From NCBI GenBank assembly GCA_963556695.1, contig CAUWAG010000004.1, forward strand, positions 2,852,001 through 2,916,000: a stretch of DNA of 64,000 bases, written 5' to 3'. Both the position numbers and the translations under genes were made by a program. The notes below the pieces were generated by a model that did no database searches, was not told where the DNA came from, and saw nothing but the letters and a program-made list of their open reading frames with translations. The DNA comes from Anthostomella pinea (taxonomy: Eukaryota; Ascomycota; Sordariomycetes; Xylariales; Xylariaceae). Positions 1-11,656 of the stretch are shown here, piece by piece (position 1 is the stretch's first letter; every line of letters starts with the position of its first letter).

Positions 1-1
1 G

Positions 2-2419
2 ATGAAGCTAGGGTTTCTGAAGAGCTGCCTAGCTCTAGTCCCCGTGCTGATCAGCCTAGCACAAGGCTACGAGATCAAGGTATGAGCGTTAAAGCTACCA
101 GTGCGAGGTTTTTGCGCTGACATATAGCAGAACCTTCCACTTGATACTCCTTGGACCCATACATCGGGAACAGACGCTTGGCCAGAATATCCCAGGCCCC
201 AGCTTCAACGCTCACAATGGAAAAGCTTGAACGGTCTGTGGAACTGGAAGGAGGGTGCTGGCGCAGACGAGGTTCTTATGAACATCGTACCGCTGCCCGA
301 TACGCTTGCCCATGAAGTCCTCATTCCTTCGTGTCTGGAAAGCGCCCTTTCAGGCATTCAGAAGACTAACATGACCTACTCCTGGTTTGCGAGACGTTTC
401 GAGGTCCCGGAAGGATGGACAGACAACGGTAACAGGGTCATGCTCAACTTTGAAGCTGTCGACTACATCGCAACTGTCTACGTGAACAGCCAACGGGTTG
501 GGGATCAAGTTGGGGGCTACTGGCATTTCAGCCTGGATATAACCGAGTTCCTCCTACATGGAAACAACACTTTACAAGTCAGCGTGTTCGACCCAACTGA
601 TGCAGAAGGTTTGTATTCCCCGATTCACAGGCCATCAGTGGTTAACATCGGTCTGCAGGATACCAGATTCCTGTTGGAAAGCAGGCTCTTTCGCCCTCGC
701 ATATCTTCTACACGCCTTGTACCGGTATATGGCAGAGTGTAAGTGCATATTGGAGCTTGGGGGTTTATTGGAGACAAGCTTGGATGTAACAGCAGTGACC
801 GTGGCGAAGGTCCCAAGTGGCCGCAATTCCCACGACAAATGTTTTCCATGGTTGCAAGAGGGAAGCAGACAACAAGACTGACATTGGCTTAGGTGTGGAT
901 GGAGTCGGTTCCGTCTCAGTATATCACCCAATTGGATGTTGCCGCTGGTATGGATGGTCGAAGTGAGTCTGCCCTTCGCACTGTGTCTTCACCCAACTGA
1001 TGCAAGTCACTGACACGTTTCCGACACAAGTCAATATGACTGTTGGGACCTCAGGAGGTGCTTCCAACTCATCGTTTCAGGTCACAGTTGCCGATACGCG
1101 GGGTAACAGAGTGGCATATGCAAATGGCACTGTCAACAGACCATTTACCTTCGTCGTGGGCTCGCCGCATCTATGGTCGCCGGATGACCCAACACTGTAC
1201 GCCCTGCGCGGTCCCCTCTTATCTCGTCGGAAAGATACTGATCACCTTGCAGATACAACATCTCAGTCACGATGGGAAGAGATAAGGTAACCTCATATAC
1301 TGGCTTCAGGACTATATCGGTTGGAGAGATAGACGGGGTGAAGCGCCCCCTTATCAACGGCGAATTCTTCTTCCAGTTCGGCACCCTCGACCAGGGATTC
1401 TGGCCCGACGGAATATACACCCCACCCAATCGTGAAGCAATGGTCTACGATCTCCAGCAGTTGAAAGACCTAGGTTTCAATATGTTCAGGAAGCATATCA
1501 AAGTGGAAAATGCTCTGTTTTATCAAGCATGCGACCAACTGGGACTCCTCGTTATCCAAGATATGCCGTCCATGCCTGCCAATGGGATGCCGAGTGACTC
1601 TCAACAAGCCGAATGGGAGAGACAGCTGGACATCCTCATCACACAACACAGGAACTATCCAAGCATATATACCTGGGTATGCAGCCTCGCAACAGTCTAG
1701 CCCCTACTTGAAAGCTAACCTGACCAGATCATCTACAACGAAGGATGGGCTCAGCGCACCGACTATTACCCAGAGGCGGCCCTTACACAGCGTGTCAAAC
1801 AGCTCGATCCAACCAGGCTCGTCGATGCCACTTCGGGCTGGCATGACCATGGATACGGCGATTGGCATGATAATCACCATTACGCGAACCCGCAATGCGG
1901 GACGCCGTTTTACTCCACTCAATCTACCCCGTATGATCCTACCCGTATGGCGATACAAGGCGAATTTGGCGGCATAGGAAACAATGTCTCAATAGAGCAC
2001 CTGTGGAATGTGAAGGCGGCGATCAGCACAGTCAACCAGACCTACGAGATTGACCTCACCATCCAGGACTGGAACTACCGGGCTCATCTCCTCTTGAGCG
2101 AACTACGGGATCAAGTTGAGAAGTTCGCATGCTCGGCAGCCATATGGACGTGAGTACTCCCCTTCTCTCCTTCTCTCGCGCCCAGATTACTACGTCTCTT
2201 GTGTGGATTTGTCATCAACTTTTACTGACGTGGTCGAGCAGGCAAACCACTGATGTGGAAGGCGAAGTCAATGGGCTCCTGACGTACGATCGACGTGTCC
2301 TTCGTCCGGATGTCGATCAATGGAAGGCGGATATCCAGGCGCTGAAGGATGCCGGGGCGGCCCGTAATGGCAAAGCTAAGAAGCTCAGGACTCAGAAACT
2401 GAGGTTGCCTGCATCTTGA
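2..2419 (+). CDS. secreted glycoside hydrolase family 2 protein
   Basis: Eight exons by splice signals: 2-79, 131-608, 659-738, 893-962, 1007-1196, 1253-1676, 1728-2149, 2242-2419 (639 aa). Residues 1 to about 22 form a signal peptide. The jelly-roll sugar-binding domain follows, with the family-typical PSHIFYTPCTGIWQS joined across introns, then an Ig-like domain and a TIM barrel. In the barrel the acid/base Glu lies in IYNEGW (E445) and the probable nucleophile in QGEFGG (E519). The end keeps the typical TTDVEGEVNGLLTYDR block. It is an extracellular exo-glycosidase of the beta-galactosidase/mannosidase/glucuronidase superfamily; substrate cannot be read from sequence. The ATG sits at base 2, so the promoter is outside the window. 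All splice phases agree. The longest intron is 154 bp. Confidence 0.88.
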
Positions 2420-2706
2420 TATTTGTGTCTTGAGGTATTTGGGTAAGGGATATTTGTTCACTTGGGTAGCCAGTCACGCGTCCTCTATTTATCGAATCAT
2501 AAACGGTATTATAAGGACTTGAGGAACACGTATGACTGTGATATGTGTCGTTATACTGGACCCTGAGACTGTAGTCGGTGAAAGAGGGCGATCGGACGTC
2601 TGCCAATGAGTTGACTTATATTCCATGTGCAGTAGGTATGTTACTATCAGATTCACCAGTTCGATTCAGTGGTCAAACGACTGAGTAGGTACATACATCA
2701 CATCAC

Positions 2707-3762
2707 CTAGCTCGCGACCGTGCCCTGATACCCGCTGAACGCCTCAAGGTCTCCCTCCTCCTTCAAGATAACCGGAAGCTCATCCCCAACATAGCTGTCC
2801 CTCCAGCTCTTCTCCACCGGCCTCCAGCCCAGCTCCCGCAGCCGCACCGCCCGACTCCGGCTATTGAGGCCGATAACGGCGGCCGTGAAGTCTGCTCCAA
2901 AAAGATCGCCGTACGTCTCTGGGGGAATGGTCCGCGGCGCCGCGTCGGAGATCAGTCCGGCTTTGTGGAGGCTCTCGCCGATGACGGAAGCGACGTCTTT
3001 CCAGCTCGGCTCCGCGTCGCCCGTGGTCTCGCAGAAGTAGTAAGGGTTGTCCCGGACCTGCGGGTCGTCGGCCGGGACGGATTCCAAGTGGTGCAGGAGC
3101 ACGACGTACGCGCGCGCCAGGTCGAGCACGTGGATGTTGCTCTCGACCGCCAGCCCTTGACCCACGTGGCCCGCGAAGCCGTGCTTCAACGCCCAGCGCG
3201 TCAGCGTCGGGATCTGGATCGTCAGGCGGCCGTGGTCCGGGTTGAACCCGTAGATCAGCGGCGGGATCATGATGGCGATCTTGGCTCTGGCGCCCAGCGC
3301 CTTCTGCGCCTTGAGGATCGCGAGGTCGATCTCGCGGTGCGGGGCGGAGTCCGCTACCGAGTCGATCTCGGACTTGACGTTGTCGTGGTATACCCTGGAC
3401 GACTTGGTGCTGCCCTTGCTGCCGTCGTCGAGCACGGATGTGCCCGAGGTGTGGATGTAGATGGTGCTGAGACCCCGCTCCGCGCGCTGCTGGATGGCGT
3501 CCAGGACGGCCTCGGCGCTGGGGAGGTGGTCGGCGGTAGCGGTGTGGATCACGATGTCGTGTGCTGCGGCGTGGTGCGTGATCAACGTCTTGTCGTTCAG
3601 GTCCCCGAGCACGACGTTGGAGGCTCCCGAGGCCTTGATCTGCTCCGCGTGCTCCTTTCTCCGCACGTATCCGGTCACGGCGTAGCCCTCCTTGGCGAGG
3701 AGCTCGAGCACGTTCCAGCCGATGAAGCCGGGGCCGATGATGAAGACCTTCTTTGATGACAT
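2707..3762 (-). CDS. NAD(P)-binding epimerase/dehydratase-like protein
   Basis: Single exon, 351 aa. It starts with MSSKKVFIIGPGFIGWNVLE, a Rossmann beta-alpha-beta with a glycine-rich loop, so this is an extended short-chain dehydrogenase of the NmrA/nucleoside-sugar-epimerase type. The second Met (3762) is preferred to the one at 3798 because the Rossmann strand follows it directly. The region around IYIHTSGTSVLDDG fits the strand-5 segment. The expected YxxxK appears as YHDNVK. Substrate is unknown. Strong GC3 bias creates long shadow frames on the other strand. The gene converges tail to tail with the upstream GH2 gene, with 287 bp between stops. Confidence 0.85.
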   Translation of the reverse strand: MSSKKVFIIGPGFIGWNVLELLAKEGYAVTGYVRRKEHAEQIKASGASNVVLGDLNDKTLITHHAAAHDIVIHTATADHLPSAEAVLDAIQQRAERGLSTIYIHTSGTSVLDDGSKGSTKSSRVYHDNVKSEIDSVADSAPHREIDLAILKAQKALGARAKIAIMIPPLIYGFNPDHGRLTIQIPTLTRWALKHGFAGHVGQGLAVESNIHVLDLARAYVVLLHHLESVPADDPQVRDNPYYFCETTGDAEPSWKDVASVIGESLHKAGLISDAAPRTIPPETYGDLFGADFTAAVIGLNSRSRAVRLRELGWRPVEKSWRDSYVGDELPVILKEEGDLEAFSGYQGTVAS

Positions 3763-4190
3763 ACTGGGGCAATCGCAACTTCTTGTTTTTGCGAACACAA
3801 ACGTTGTTTATAATTGACGAGAGTCTTGAAGCCGCTGGATTGTTGTCGTATGTTGTTGTATTTATGTGATGTCCAGGTTACATCATGCTGGTGCCACACT
3901 AGAATAACGGGGCATTTGTCAGCCAGGTAGTCTATGGAACGATATTAATAATAGGGGCAGGCTGTATGGCTAACATCGTGGCTCACATCCAATGAAAGGT
4001 TTACTGCGCACATCATATTCCAGGCGCCCCGCGTCGCCGAGTGATCGGGCGAATAATTACCCCAAGAAGACGTGGACGAATATAGTAACCGTCTCACTCT
4101 GCAGTGGTCTCGGCCACCAAGGGCCGCATGGCGAGGAACAATATGGCGATTTCGGGCCGTGACGCTCACCACAGTCGTCCGAAGGCTTGG
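3763..4190. other. intergenic, no gene seen
   Basis: 5' flank of the epimerase-like gene. No coding similarity, repeat or RNA gene was recognised. Confidence 0.5.
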
Positions 4191-4500
4191 CGCCTATTGT
4201 ACCCATAGCTTCTTGTACACCCTCCAGGCATTCACAACCTCATCAAAAGTCGCAAAGAACGTGTTGATGGAGACCGCCGCGATGTGAGTGGGGGGAGGAA
4301 GATGAGGTAATGAACCCGATGGTTGTCATGGCCTGGCTATCGGCGTTCATCGCCTTGGCGATCTCCACCGAAGCATGAGCATCGTCTTCCGTTACGACAT
4401 TGAATGTAAGCCTTGTCTCGTTTCCGATCCGATATTTTTAAAACGAATGCTGACAGAGGATGTTGTAGCTATGATGGGCTTGAAAGAAAAGCAGCCCGTG
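4190..4500 (-). pseudogene. relic of a CorA-like Mg2+ transporter, C-terminal part
   Basis: Read on the minus strand in two frames. From about 4412 down: LTFNVVTEDDAHASVEIAKA followed by MNADSQAMTTIGFIT. After a frame change, from about 4286: HIAAVSINTFFATFDEVVNA, then WRVYKKLWVQ and a stop at 4194-4196. This order matches the end of fungal CorA-like proteins: a cytoplasmic helix (LTFN.vaq.ds..s), TM1 (tm..i.f.T..flP.t...), then W.v...fW.YWa before TM2. Both TM segments are broken by frameshift, and TM2 runs into a stop. Weak traces (TRVAEILKLH, interrupted by TAA) may continue to about 4690. The relic abuts the 3' end of the next gene. Family assignment is inference from pattern. Confidence 0.5.
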
Positions 4501-4697
4501 AGCCCGCTGCAGTGCCACCTCTGTACCTCGCTCTTGGGTTGAACCTGGAAAGCGTTAGTGGCACTTCGCGAAGCTGTCGTTGTTCTTGACGTGAAGCTTC
4601 AGGATCTCGGCTACTCTCGTGGCACGCCGTGCAGCCTCACATAGCTGTGGATGACAAGAACCCGCGAGTGATGAGCCGACCCCACGTGCTGTAGGAC

Positions 4698-5916
4698 CTA
4701 CTCGGAGAGTATCGTATTATAAATGTGCAAGTTGTGACCAATTCCGATGAGTCGACTCTCTCCGTCGCTCAGAAACCGCTTGATGAGATCCCTCAACAGT
4801 AAGTTCGTTGGGGTGCCCTCGCCATGATCATAACCCGGTCCCAGCCTGCTGCGTTCGTTTATCCCAGTAACCTACCCCAGCCTTATGTACACCCCATCGA
4901 GTGTGATCACAATACACGTCCTTGCCTGAGATGTTTCCACCGATCTCGAAAGGCGACCTGGTGTCATTCACTACCATTGGGAAGATGGACTCGAGAAGAG
5001 TCTCGACAGCCACGTTGAAGTAGCCGCGCCAGCCAGCGCCTGCGATGTCTTCCTCTTCTTCTTCTTCCGCCATGCGGGCATATTGGTCCGCGTGCGCGGA
5101 AACAGCGAGGACATAGGGTATGTCCTTCCTGTACCTGCGGTTGGCGGTTGATGGGAGGGGTGAGTTCAGGATCGAGTCTAGGGATGCGGGTGTGATGTGT
5201 AGACATAAGCTGTGGTCAAGCCCCCGGGGTGGAACCATGGAGGTGTATGCGCTGCTTGCGTGATCAGATAATGTGCCAGCGTTTTTCAAGCCTGACTTTA
5301 GTAGGCTGGCCATAGACCGACGTAGAGAGTTCGGGCACGAGGTAGGGGGCTGACGTACTGCGAGATGGACGCAACACTGCCGTCGGCATCACCAGCATCC
5401 TCCACCCACTGGAACTTCAACCTCGAAAGACACTCGTCCAACCCAGGATATCCGCGATAGAAGTCGGTAGACTCACGAACGATTTCCTCAAACCGCTGCC
5501 GGCAAGCGTCCCATTGCGCCTCATCTCGAATTCGCGGACTCTTGAAGACAACGAACCCCCACTGCTCCAGCCGGTGCGCACCACCGAAGCGCTCCTCGCG
5601 GAGACGCATGGTCTCCATGAATGCCGGCTCACCAACATCAACGGGGTTGGGCGCAGTCCCTATGCCTCTTGAATTAGAAGCCATGCACAATAGAAGCCGT
5701 GATCTCTTCGTACCGACCCTTTGCGACGTTCCGCCGGTTGGACATCTCCGCGAAGAACTGGTCAAATCCTTGGTCGCCTATATCCGCTCTTAGACCCTCG
5801 CGGAATACGCTCAGCTGGTCATCGGTCAGAGTACCGATTTCGTCGTTAACACCGGCATTGAGCATGCGCTCGCGATCCCAGCCCTCGGGGTAGTAGGCAG
5901 GGGTTTGCTGAGACAT
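4698..5916 (-). CDS. conserved fungal protein of unknown function
   Basis: Not recognised as a named family. Four exons: 5916-5714, 5667-5359, 5305-4916, 4845-4698 (349 aa; phases sum correctly). Introns of 46, 53 and 70 bp. The first ends in AAG and the last uses GTATTG, so these junctions are less sure than the frames. The N-terminus is hydrophilic (MSQQTPAYYPEGWDRERML). The core has RLEQWGFVVFKSPRI, as in many fungal hypothetical proteins (a strand before an acidic, aromatic-rich region). There is a run of six Glu, and the end contains GEGTPTNLLLRDLIKRFLSD. No signal peptide or TM segment. Probably a cytoplasmic or nuclear protein. Confidence 0.65.
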
Positions 5917-6579
5917 GGTGGCTCAGCCGTTTCTGATTCTCTTCCTTGGGTAGTCTGCGTGCGTGCGAACGAATGGCTGCTTAGACGGACTAACGTGACG
6001 CGTAAAGTTACAGCTTGTCGCTGTAAATCCCCCTGACAGAAGGCGTTATGGTATAACGAGGTTCAAGACACGGCGAGGTGGCAATAATAAGAGCTGTTCG
6101 CCGAAGAATCGTATGATGGAGCTGCTAGGTGCCAATAGTACTATAATAGTACCCGACGTTGTGGGTTAGTGAGGAGTGGCGCGATCCAAGCGCTCGGGAC
6201 CGGGCCTAGACTTCGTGATAATAATACGTACGGATTCAGGGGTAATAAATAACCGGGTTAAATGAGAGATGGATGGCGGCGCAGCACTAAACAACAAAAC
6301 TCGCCCAGCTTTTTTTTGTCTTCTTTCTCTTCTCTTTCTCTCCTCCATCCGTTCTCAATTTGTAAAATTCCAAGGCCGCCACGCAAGCAAGCAAGGTTGC
6401 CGTCCATTCATTATTCGTTATTACGACCGCCGGGGATTCCGCTCTTTCATCCCCAGAATACCTTAATTCGCACCCACAATATCTCGGAGCGTCCCGAGTC
6501 TTTGTTACCACTTCAGTGCAAATCCTTACCTCGTTCATCCATCCGTCGCATCCCAGTCTTCCACTTCAACACCATAACC
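5917..6579 (+). promoter_or_regulatory. promoter and CT-rich leader of the surface-protein gene
   Basis: An AT-rich TATA-like stretch (GGTAATAAATAACC, about 6240-6253) precedes a pyrimidine-rich tract at 6308-6350. A CT-rich leader then runs to the ATG at 6580. This is the usual layout of a strongly expressed fungal gene. The left part also serves as the divergent 5' flank of the 4698-5916 gene. Confidence 0.45.
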
Positions 6580-7248
6580 ATGCACGCCATCAACATGAAA
6601 GCCCCAACCGCCATCCTCGCCGCAGCCCTGCTGTTCGCCAGCCACGTCGCCGCCAGGACGGACCTAGAGGGCTGCACCTCGTCCAATACCGTCGCCTACG
6701 GCGGCGCCAGCGTGCTGTGGTACGTGCCCGACACGGGCGAGATCTGCGCCTTCCTGGACTGCGGTGGTGGCATGGCGCCCCCCAAGACCACCGTACCGGG
6801 CTGCGCTGCGTACTCGGGTACGGCCGAGTACTCGCCCAGCTTCCTGCCTGGTTTCGGCGCCGAGGCGACTGCCACTGCCACTGCCACGGCCTCGGCTGCC
6901 ACCGCGACCGACGAAGTTGTGACGTTGACGGGTTCGTCGGTCTTTGCGTCTAGCACCGAGGGCGGGAGCGCGACCCAGACCGCTGCCTCTGCCTCTGCCA
7001 CGGGGATGATCACCACTGCGCCTACTACTTTCACGTCGTCCAGCGTTGCGGCTGCGACTGACAGTGCATCGTCGAAGGCCGCCTCGAAGGTTTCTTCAGC
7101 TAGTAATGCTGCGCCGTCTGCTGCTTCGTCCGCTGCGGGTAACGGGACTATGAGCGTGGCCACTGGTGCCGCCGCGATGCCGACTGCGGGTGTGAAGGGT
7201 GTTCTGGGCCTGGTGGCTGGACTTGTGGCCGGTGTCGCCATGCTCTGA
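6580..7248 (+). CDS. GPI-anchored Ser/Thr/Ala-rich cell-surface protein
   Basis: Single exon, 222 aa. A signal peptide (MHAINMKAPTAILAAALLFA) is followed by a short Cys-containing domain with TDLEGCTSSNT and DCGGGMAPPKTTVPGC. A long low-complexity Ala/Ser/Thr spacer, likely O-mannosylated, comes next. The C-terminus is hydrophobic (VLGLVAGLVAGVAML), as expected for GPI attachment. Fungal relatives are often labelled 'siderophore biosynthesis enzyme', a label the sequence does not support; no catalytic domain is visible. An ATG upstream in the same frame at 6262 lies in the leader and is rejected. Function: wall or surface protein, otherwise unknown. Confidence 0.8.
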   Translation: MHAINMKAPTAILAAALLFASHVAARTDLEGCTSSNTVAYGGASVLWYVPDTGEICAFLDCGGGMAPPKTTVPGCAAYSGTAEYSPSFLPGFGAEATATATATASAATATDEVVTLTGSSVFASSTEGGSATQTAASASATGMITTAPTTFTSSSVAAATDSASSKAASKVSSASNAAPSAASSAAGNGTMSVATGAAAMPTAGVKGVLGLVAGLVAGVAML

Positions 7249-7799
7249 AAGGTACTTACTTTACCTATTGTACCAGTTGGAAGCCATGTGCAATCGCATT
7301 GGAAGATCATCGGTAATAGCCATTTAATATTGGATAACAATAATACAACCACATTCGCACTCACAAGCAGTAACGATAATACTGTGTAAATGCTTGATGC
7401 ACATGCTAATATAGTTTTTGACAGCTTGAAGAGACCTAGGACCATATGAAAGCCGTTTGCAAATTCCGATCGATAATGAAGCCTTCTAGACAGCTAGGCA
7501 AGGACAATTAAGAAGCAGAGATCGACAGATCCTCGTGAAGCATTCCTTGCGATGCAAGCCATCGTTTACGGTTACTTCGGAACTCAACTTCTCAAGTCCG
7601 AGAGGGCGAAGAGCGCCAAAAATTTCCGCCTGTATGTAGACGTACTATAATGGGGTGAAGCTGTGTTGCTACACCGACTCGAAAAGACCCTATCGTGCGA
7701 ATTACATAGGAAATAGCGGGCGAAGACACCATGTACGATCTTTTGGGCTATGCGACTGTCTATGTTCGTAAGGTCATCAACTCTTAGTTGATGTCATGT
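7249..7799. other. intergenic between convergent genes
   Basis: Shared 3' flank of the surface-protein gene and the GH76 gene. AT-rich stretches near 7320-7340. No gene seen. Confidence 0.5.
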
Positions 7800-9476
7800 C
7801 TATTTCCAAACCATAAACCATAGCGACACCATTGCAAACCCCAAAAGCAGCACCGTCACGATCCCCGCACCCGCCTGGTCGCCCGTCGTGACCTGCTTAA
7901 ACTCGTCGGTCTCCTTCTTGGGGCCGCTCCCCGCGTCGGGATCGCCCAGACTCGAGCCGCCGGTGCCGTTCGTGAGGGGCGGGGCCGCAGCCTCGATCAG
8001 CAGCGACGCCAGCGCGCCCACGACGTTCATCTCCTGGCCGGCGCCCGTGGCGCCGTCGTACATACCCGTGCTCCAGTGGAAGCCGCACTGCCGGCCGTCG
8101 GCGCCGCCCGTGCACTGGTCGACGGCGGCCCGCGTCGACGTCTTGAGGAGCCCCATGACCCGGTCGTGGATGAAGGGGGCTACTTGGGAGGACACCGCCA
8201 TCCACCGGTGCAGGTAGCCCTTGAAGCTGATCGGGTCCGTGAGGCAGATGCGCGCCTCGCAGGTCGGCTCGTAGGCCGTGCCGTTTAGGAAGAAGACGCG
8301 CTCGATGCCGTCGAGGAGGCCGCTGACCCGGGCCTCCCAGTCCTTGCTTGCGTTTGTCTTCCGGATAGCGCACGTTAGTTACATTCCACGGCGCTCAGTG
8401 AGGTCGGCGAGCCAGTAGGAGAGGCTGCCTCCCAGCGGTAAGGTGCTCACATAATTGTACATGTGCGCCGCTCCGAGCAACAGCACGGCGGCATTGTACG
8501 AGAACTGCTGCTTGTTGACCGTCGTGCAGTTGTCCGCGATATGAGCACCGTCGTAAACGTTGAACTTGTCATCGATGTATACATGCTCGATCAGCCAGTT
8601 CCACGTATCGGTGGAATGCTGCGCATACGTGTCGTTATTGGTGTATCTCGCCAGGCGGGCACCCATATTAAAGAATATGGCGTTGGGGATAGCTGCGCGG
8701 GCATTCGGTCAGCGTTGGACGACATCACTGCTGGCTAATCTATTTAAAGCCTCGCTCGTGGGACGTCCCACGTACTGTTCTTGTAATCGTACCCTCTATT
8801 CGTAGGCTGGATCTGCCACCTCAAACCGCCACCGCACTCGGGGCCTCGGCGGTCTGGTGAAGCCTGTTCATTCCACACTGCCTGCGCCAGTGCGAGCCAC
8901 TGCGGCTCGCCCTGAGGAGGGTCTTGGAAGTTGCTCTCGGCCGCAGACAGAGCCGTCATGCCCCAGAACGACTGGTCGTCGTTCCCCAAAGATAGCGTCC
9001 AGTTCTTGTCCATGAAGTCCCGGTCTGGTCCTGCCTGGGCCAGTATGGCTTCGTATACTATGTCGTTGTATGTGTCGTCGCCCGTCCAGTACCAGTAGTC
9101 GATCATTCCTCCCCACATGGCACCCGCTTGCCACCTGCACGCCTCTGTTAATAGTCATCTTGTGTCACTTAAGGTTGTGTGTGGCTCGAACCAGTAGTAG
9201 TCGCCATCGGGAGGCGGACCGGGCAGGATGCCCAGAGTGTGACCCGGTTCCCGACCTTGATAGTAGCTCAACAGATCCCCGGCCACCAGTTTTGCGGCTG
9301 TCTTGATGGAATCTGAAGGCGAGTAGGCATCAGAAAGGTAGCCATGTGGTTGGCGCCAAGGACGGGTGCCGAGACTGGGCGGTCAGTTACTCACCTGGCG
9401 ATTCCAGGTCAACCTGTAGCGCCGCATGAGCAACGATGGGTGTAAGGGAGATCAGAGAAACGAGCGTCGGTAACAT
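7800..9476 (-). CDS. DCW1: GPI-anchored GH76 alpha-1,6-mannanase (DFG5/DCW1 family)
   Basis: Five exons: 9476-9395, 9312-9192, 9134-8776, 8692-8451, 8357-7800 (453 aa). A signal peptide is followed by the (alpha/alpha)6 barrel. The family blocks DGDYYWWQAGAMWGG (its WW codons created by splicing), MIDYWYWTGDDTYN with the paired Asp of the active site, NDDQSFWGMTALSAAE, and AHMYNYTNASKDWE are all present. The C-terminus is hydrophobic (TVLLLGFAMVSLWFMVW), consistent with GPI anchoring. In yeasts this family links GPI-mannoproteins to wall glucan by acting on the GPI mannan core. The last intron ends in AAG and carries a good TAACTAAC branch site. The symbol denotes the family; DFG5 and DCW1 cannot be told apart here. 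Confidence 0.92.
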
Positions 9477-11422
9477 TTTGCGTGCAGATTATGAGGAAAT
9501 ATAGCGAAAAACAGACATGTCATCCGAGATCTAAGCGCAAGGGAGACTTTCGGACGATGTAAATGGTCAAAGGGTAGACAGAGATGACGGAGTCGAAATT
9601 GATAGCTTCCTGTTCTGATCTCCCCGTCCCCGGAAACCGTGAGTCGTTACAACGGAAGAGCCGGGCTTGGCAGTAAAATGTTATTATTGCTCTGGTGTAT
9701 ACGGTCATCGCATTAGCTTACCTACAGCCGGCATTGCGCTGTACTATTATACGGCCTGATCCTACGAGTTCCATTGGCACCGCACTTGGCATGTTGGGTG
9801 GCTCAGTCGCCGTGCGAATGACAGATGATCAGTGCCTGACCAACTACAGACAGACCCCAGTCAGTGTCGAATCAGCACGAAGCCTTAGTAAAGAAGATGA
9901 CTACTTGGCGGTAAGCAATCGTCTTGGGCTCTTTGGGGTCATGCAGTAGCATCAGAACTCAGAAGGCTGACACATCCACGGGGGCCGTCGACCTTAGACT
10001 GTAAGAGTGAAGTTGATGAGGCATGATAGTGACCATGTCCAACTGGAGTATGTCGCCTAGAGTCAAAAGTGATTGCTCTCTCATGTAAAACAGTCGACAA
10101 AGCGTACAGTCCGGGCGCTTGAAGGTATCGTAGTATGTTGGTGGGTGCGGGCATCGCGGCTCTCCATGTGTTACGAACCTCGTACTGAGTCTGATCACTG
10201 AGGCTGTGCGTGTCAAGCCCCCGGGTAAGCGGCGAGCGGAATGGCGGCGTGGATGCCTGACTGGGCGATCCATAGGATGCTTGATCAATATCAAGCCATC
10301 TCGACGCCTATTTGGAAGAGTTTCTCGTAATCACAGGACGTTTCAGCAGCCCAGTGTGGAAGGTCCCTGAGAAATGAGATGAGACCCGGATGACAGGGGG
10401 ATGGCACAGCCTCAACTCGGAGGGGTCTTCAGCTCGAGGCCGGGGTCAGCTCGATACAGGGGGGCATCTTCTGGCCTTGGATCTTTATTTGGTTGCCTGA
10501 TGTCGCCCTCAACGCTGCCGTGGACGCAACGAGCCGACGAGTCGAGCACTTATTAAGTAGAGAAGGACGATTCGGAGCATGTCATTATGTGGCGTGTATT
10601 TATAAGGCAGGGAAATGTTCACCTGTTGTGAAACGTGTGTACCGCGAAACCACGCGACTTCAAGCACTTAGGTTTCGTGATAATACCATGACTGACCATA
10701 ACTCCGTAGAAAGTCAGCACGTACACACTGAGAAGGGGAAGTATCATGAGCGTATAGGTCCTTATGGCACGCCACTTATCCCAGATACATTAACTACATG
10801 GACATAGAAAGGCGAGCCTTTGTAGTGTAGCCAGTGCTCATGGATATCACAGCGAGACTGCGAATGATCCGGTTCTGGTTCGGCTAGATGATAACTCTTT
10901 GCTCACCAACACATCGACATGGTTTGAAGAAAATTGCAAATGCCACTGGCTTCCGACATATCGCACTATCCGGAAGAGCTATAGTCCACGGGTTCAAGCT
11001 CTTCCGACCCAGATGCTCATCGAATCGCGCTGCCAGTAGAGCTTTCGAGCACAGTCACCCTGATTTGCTCTGACAAGCGGAAATGCTGGTGGCATTGTAT
11101 GTTCGTCGAGTTCATGATCAGGCGGGCTGTATCAAAGTCAGCGGTCGTGTGCTTCACAGATCACACTGCGACTATGTTGCGAATGAACAATATCACAACC
11201 TGCGCACGGGTCAGCGATGACACTACGCAAGGGAGTGAAATCGTTTCCAACACTATAAATACTGCTGCTGCATTGCTGCCATCGACATAGCTCTTCTTCA
11301 AGACATCCTAAAACGTGCTCTCAACGACTTTAAGCGACTCCCACGCCAGAACTGAGCCTCGAGAAATCTAACCTAGAATAATTAACGCCCCAAGTCCCGG
11401 ATAGCGACCGCACGACAGGAAG
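9477..11422. other. gene-poor stretch
   Basis: About 1.9 kb without a supported gene. Short open frames (for example 10493-10807) lack family similarity and coding-like composition. A TATA-like box (CACTATAAATACTG, 11251) lies about 170 bp upstream of the small open frame at 11423. Confidence 0.45.
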
Positions 11423-11656
11423 ATGTCGAAAAACGCAAATTACGGGAACTGCTTCTCTTCAAGCGGCGGGTTCGACGCGACTGCAGGGGCAGGCCAGGGA
11501 GGTAGCAGCAGCGGTGGTGGTGCTGGTAGCAATGGTGGCGGTGGTAATACCGGCGGTGAAAGTACGAGCGGATCGAGTACGGCAGTTGGAAGTACGAGTG
11601 GATCGAGTACGGTAGTTGAGAACGACCCGCAGGGCGTTCCGTACCATGTGGACTAG
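11423..11656 (+). CDS. possible small Gly/Ser-rich protein
   Basis: A 77-aa frame from ATG to TAG. It begins MSKNANYGNCFSSSGGFDAT; the rest is Gly/Ser repeats with two near-identical units of about 30 bp (STSGSSTAVG and STSGSSTVVE). No signal peptide or known domain. Support comes from position: a TATA-like box at 11251 and a CT-containing leader precede the ATG. The coding call could be wrong, since the composition may be a simple repeat expansion. Confidence 0.3.
   Translation: MSKNANYGNCFSSSGGFDATAGAGQGGSSSGGGAGSNGGGGNTGGESTSGSSTAVGSTSGSSTVVENDPQGVPYHVD

Noticed and set aside
2861..3778. 305-codon and 263-codon frames overlapping the epimerase-like gene
   Set aside because: Arg/Pro-rich or Val/Asp-rich shadows of the real frame, created by codon bias.
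6696..7445. 249-codon minus-strand frame opposite the GPI-type protein
   Set aside because: Ala/Val-rich complement of an Ala/Ser/Thr-repeat coding region; no start context or homology.
10493..10807. 104-codon frame in the 9.5-11.4 kb gap
   Set aside because: No homology pattern and no typical leader or splice signals.
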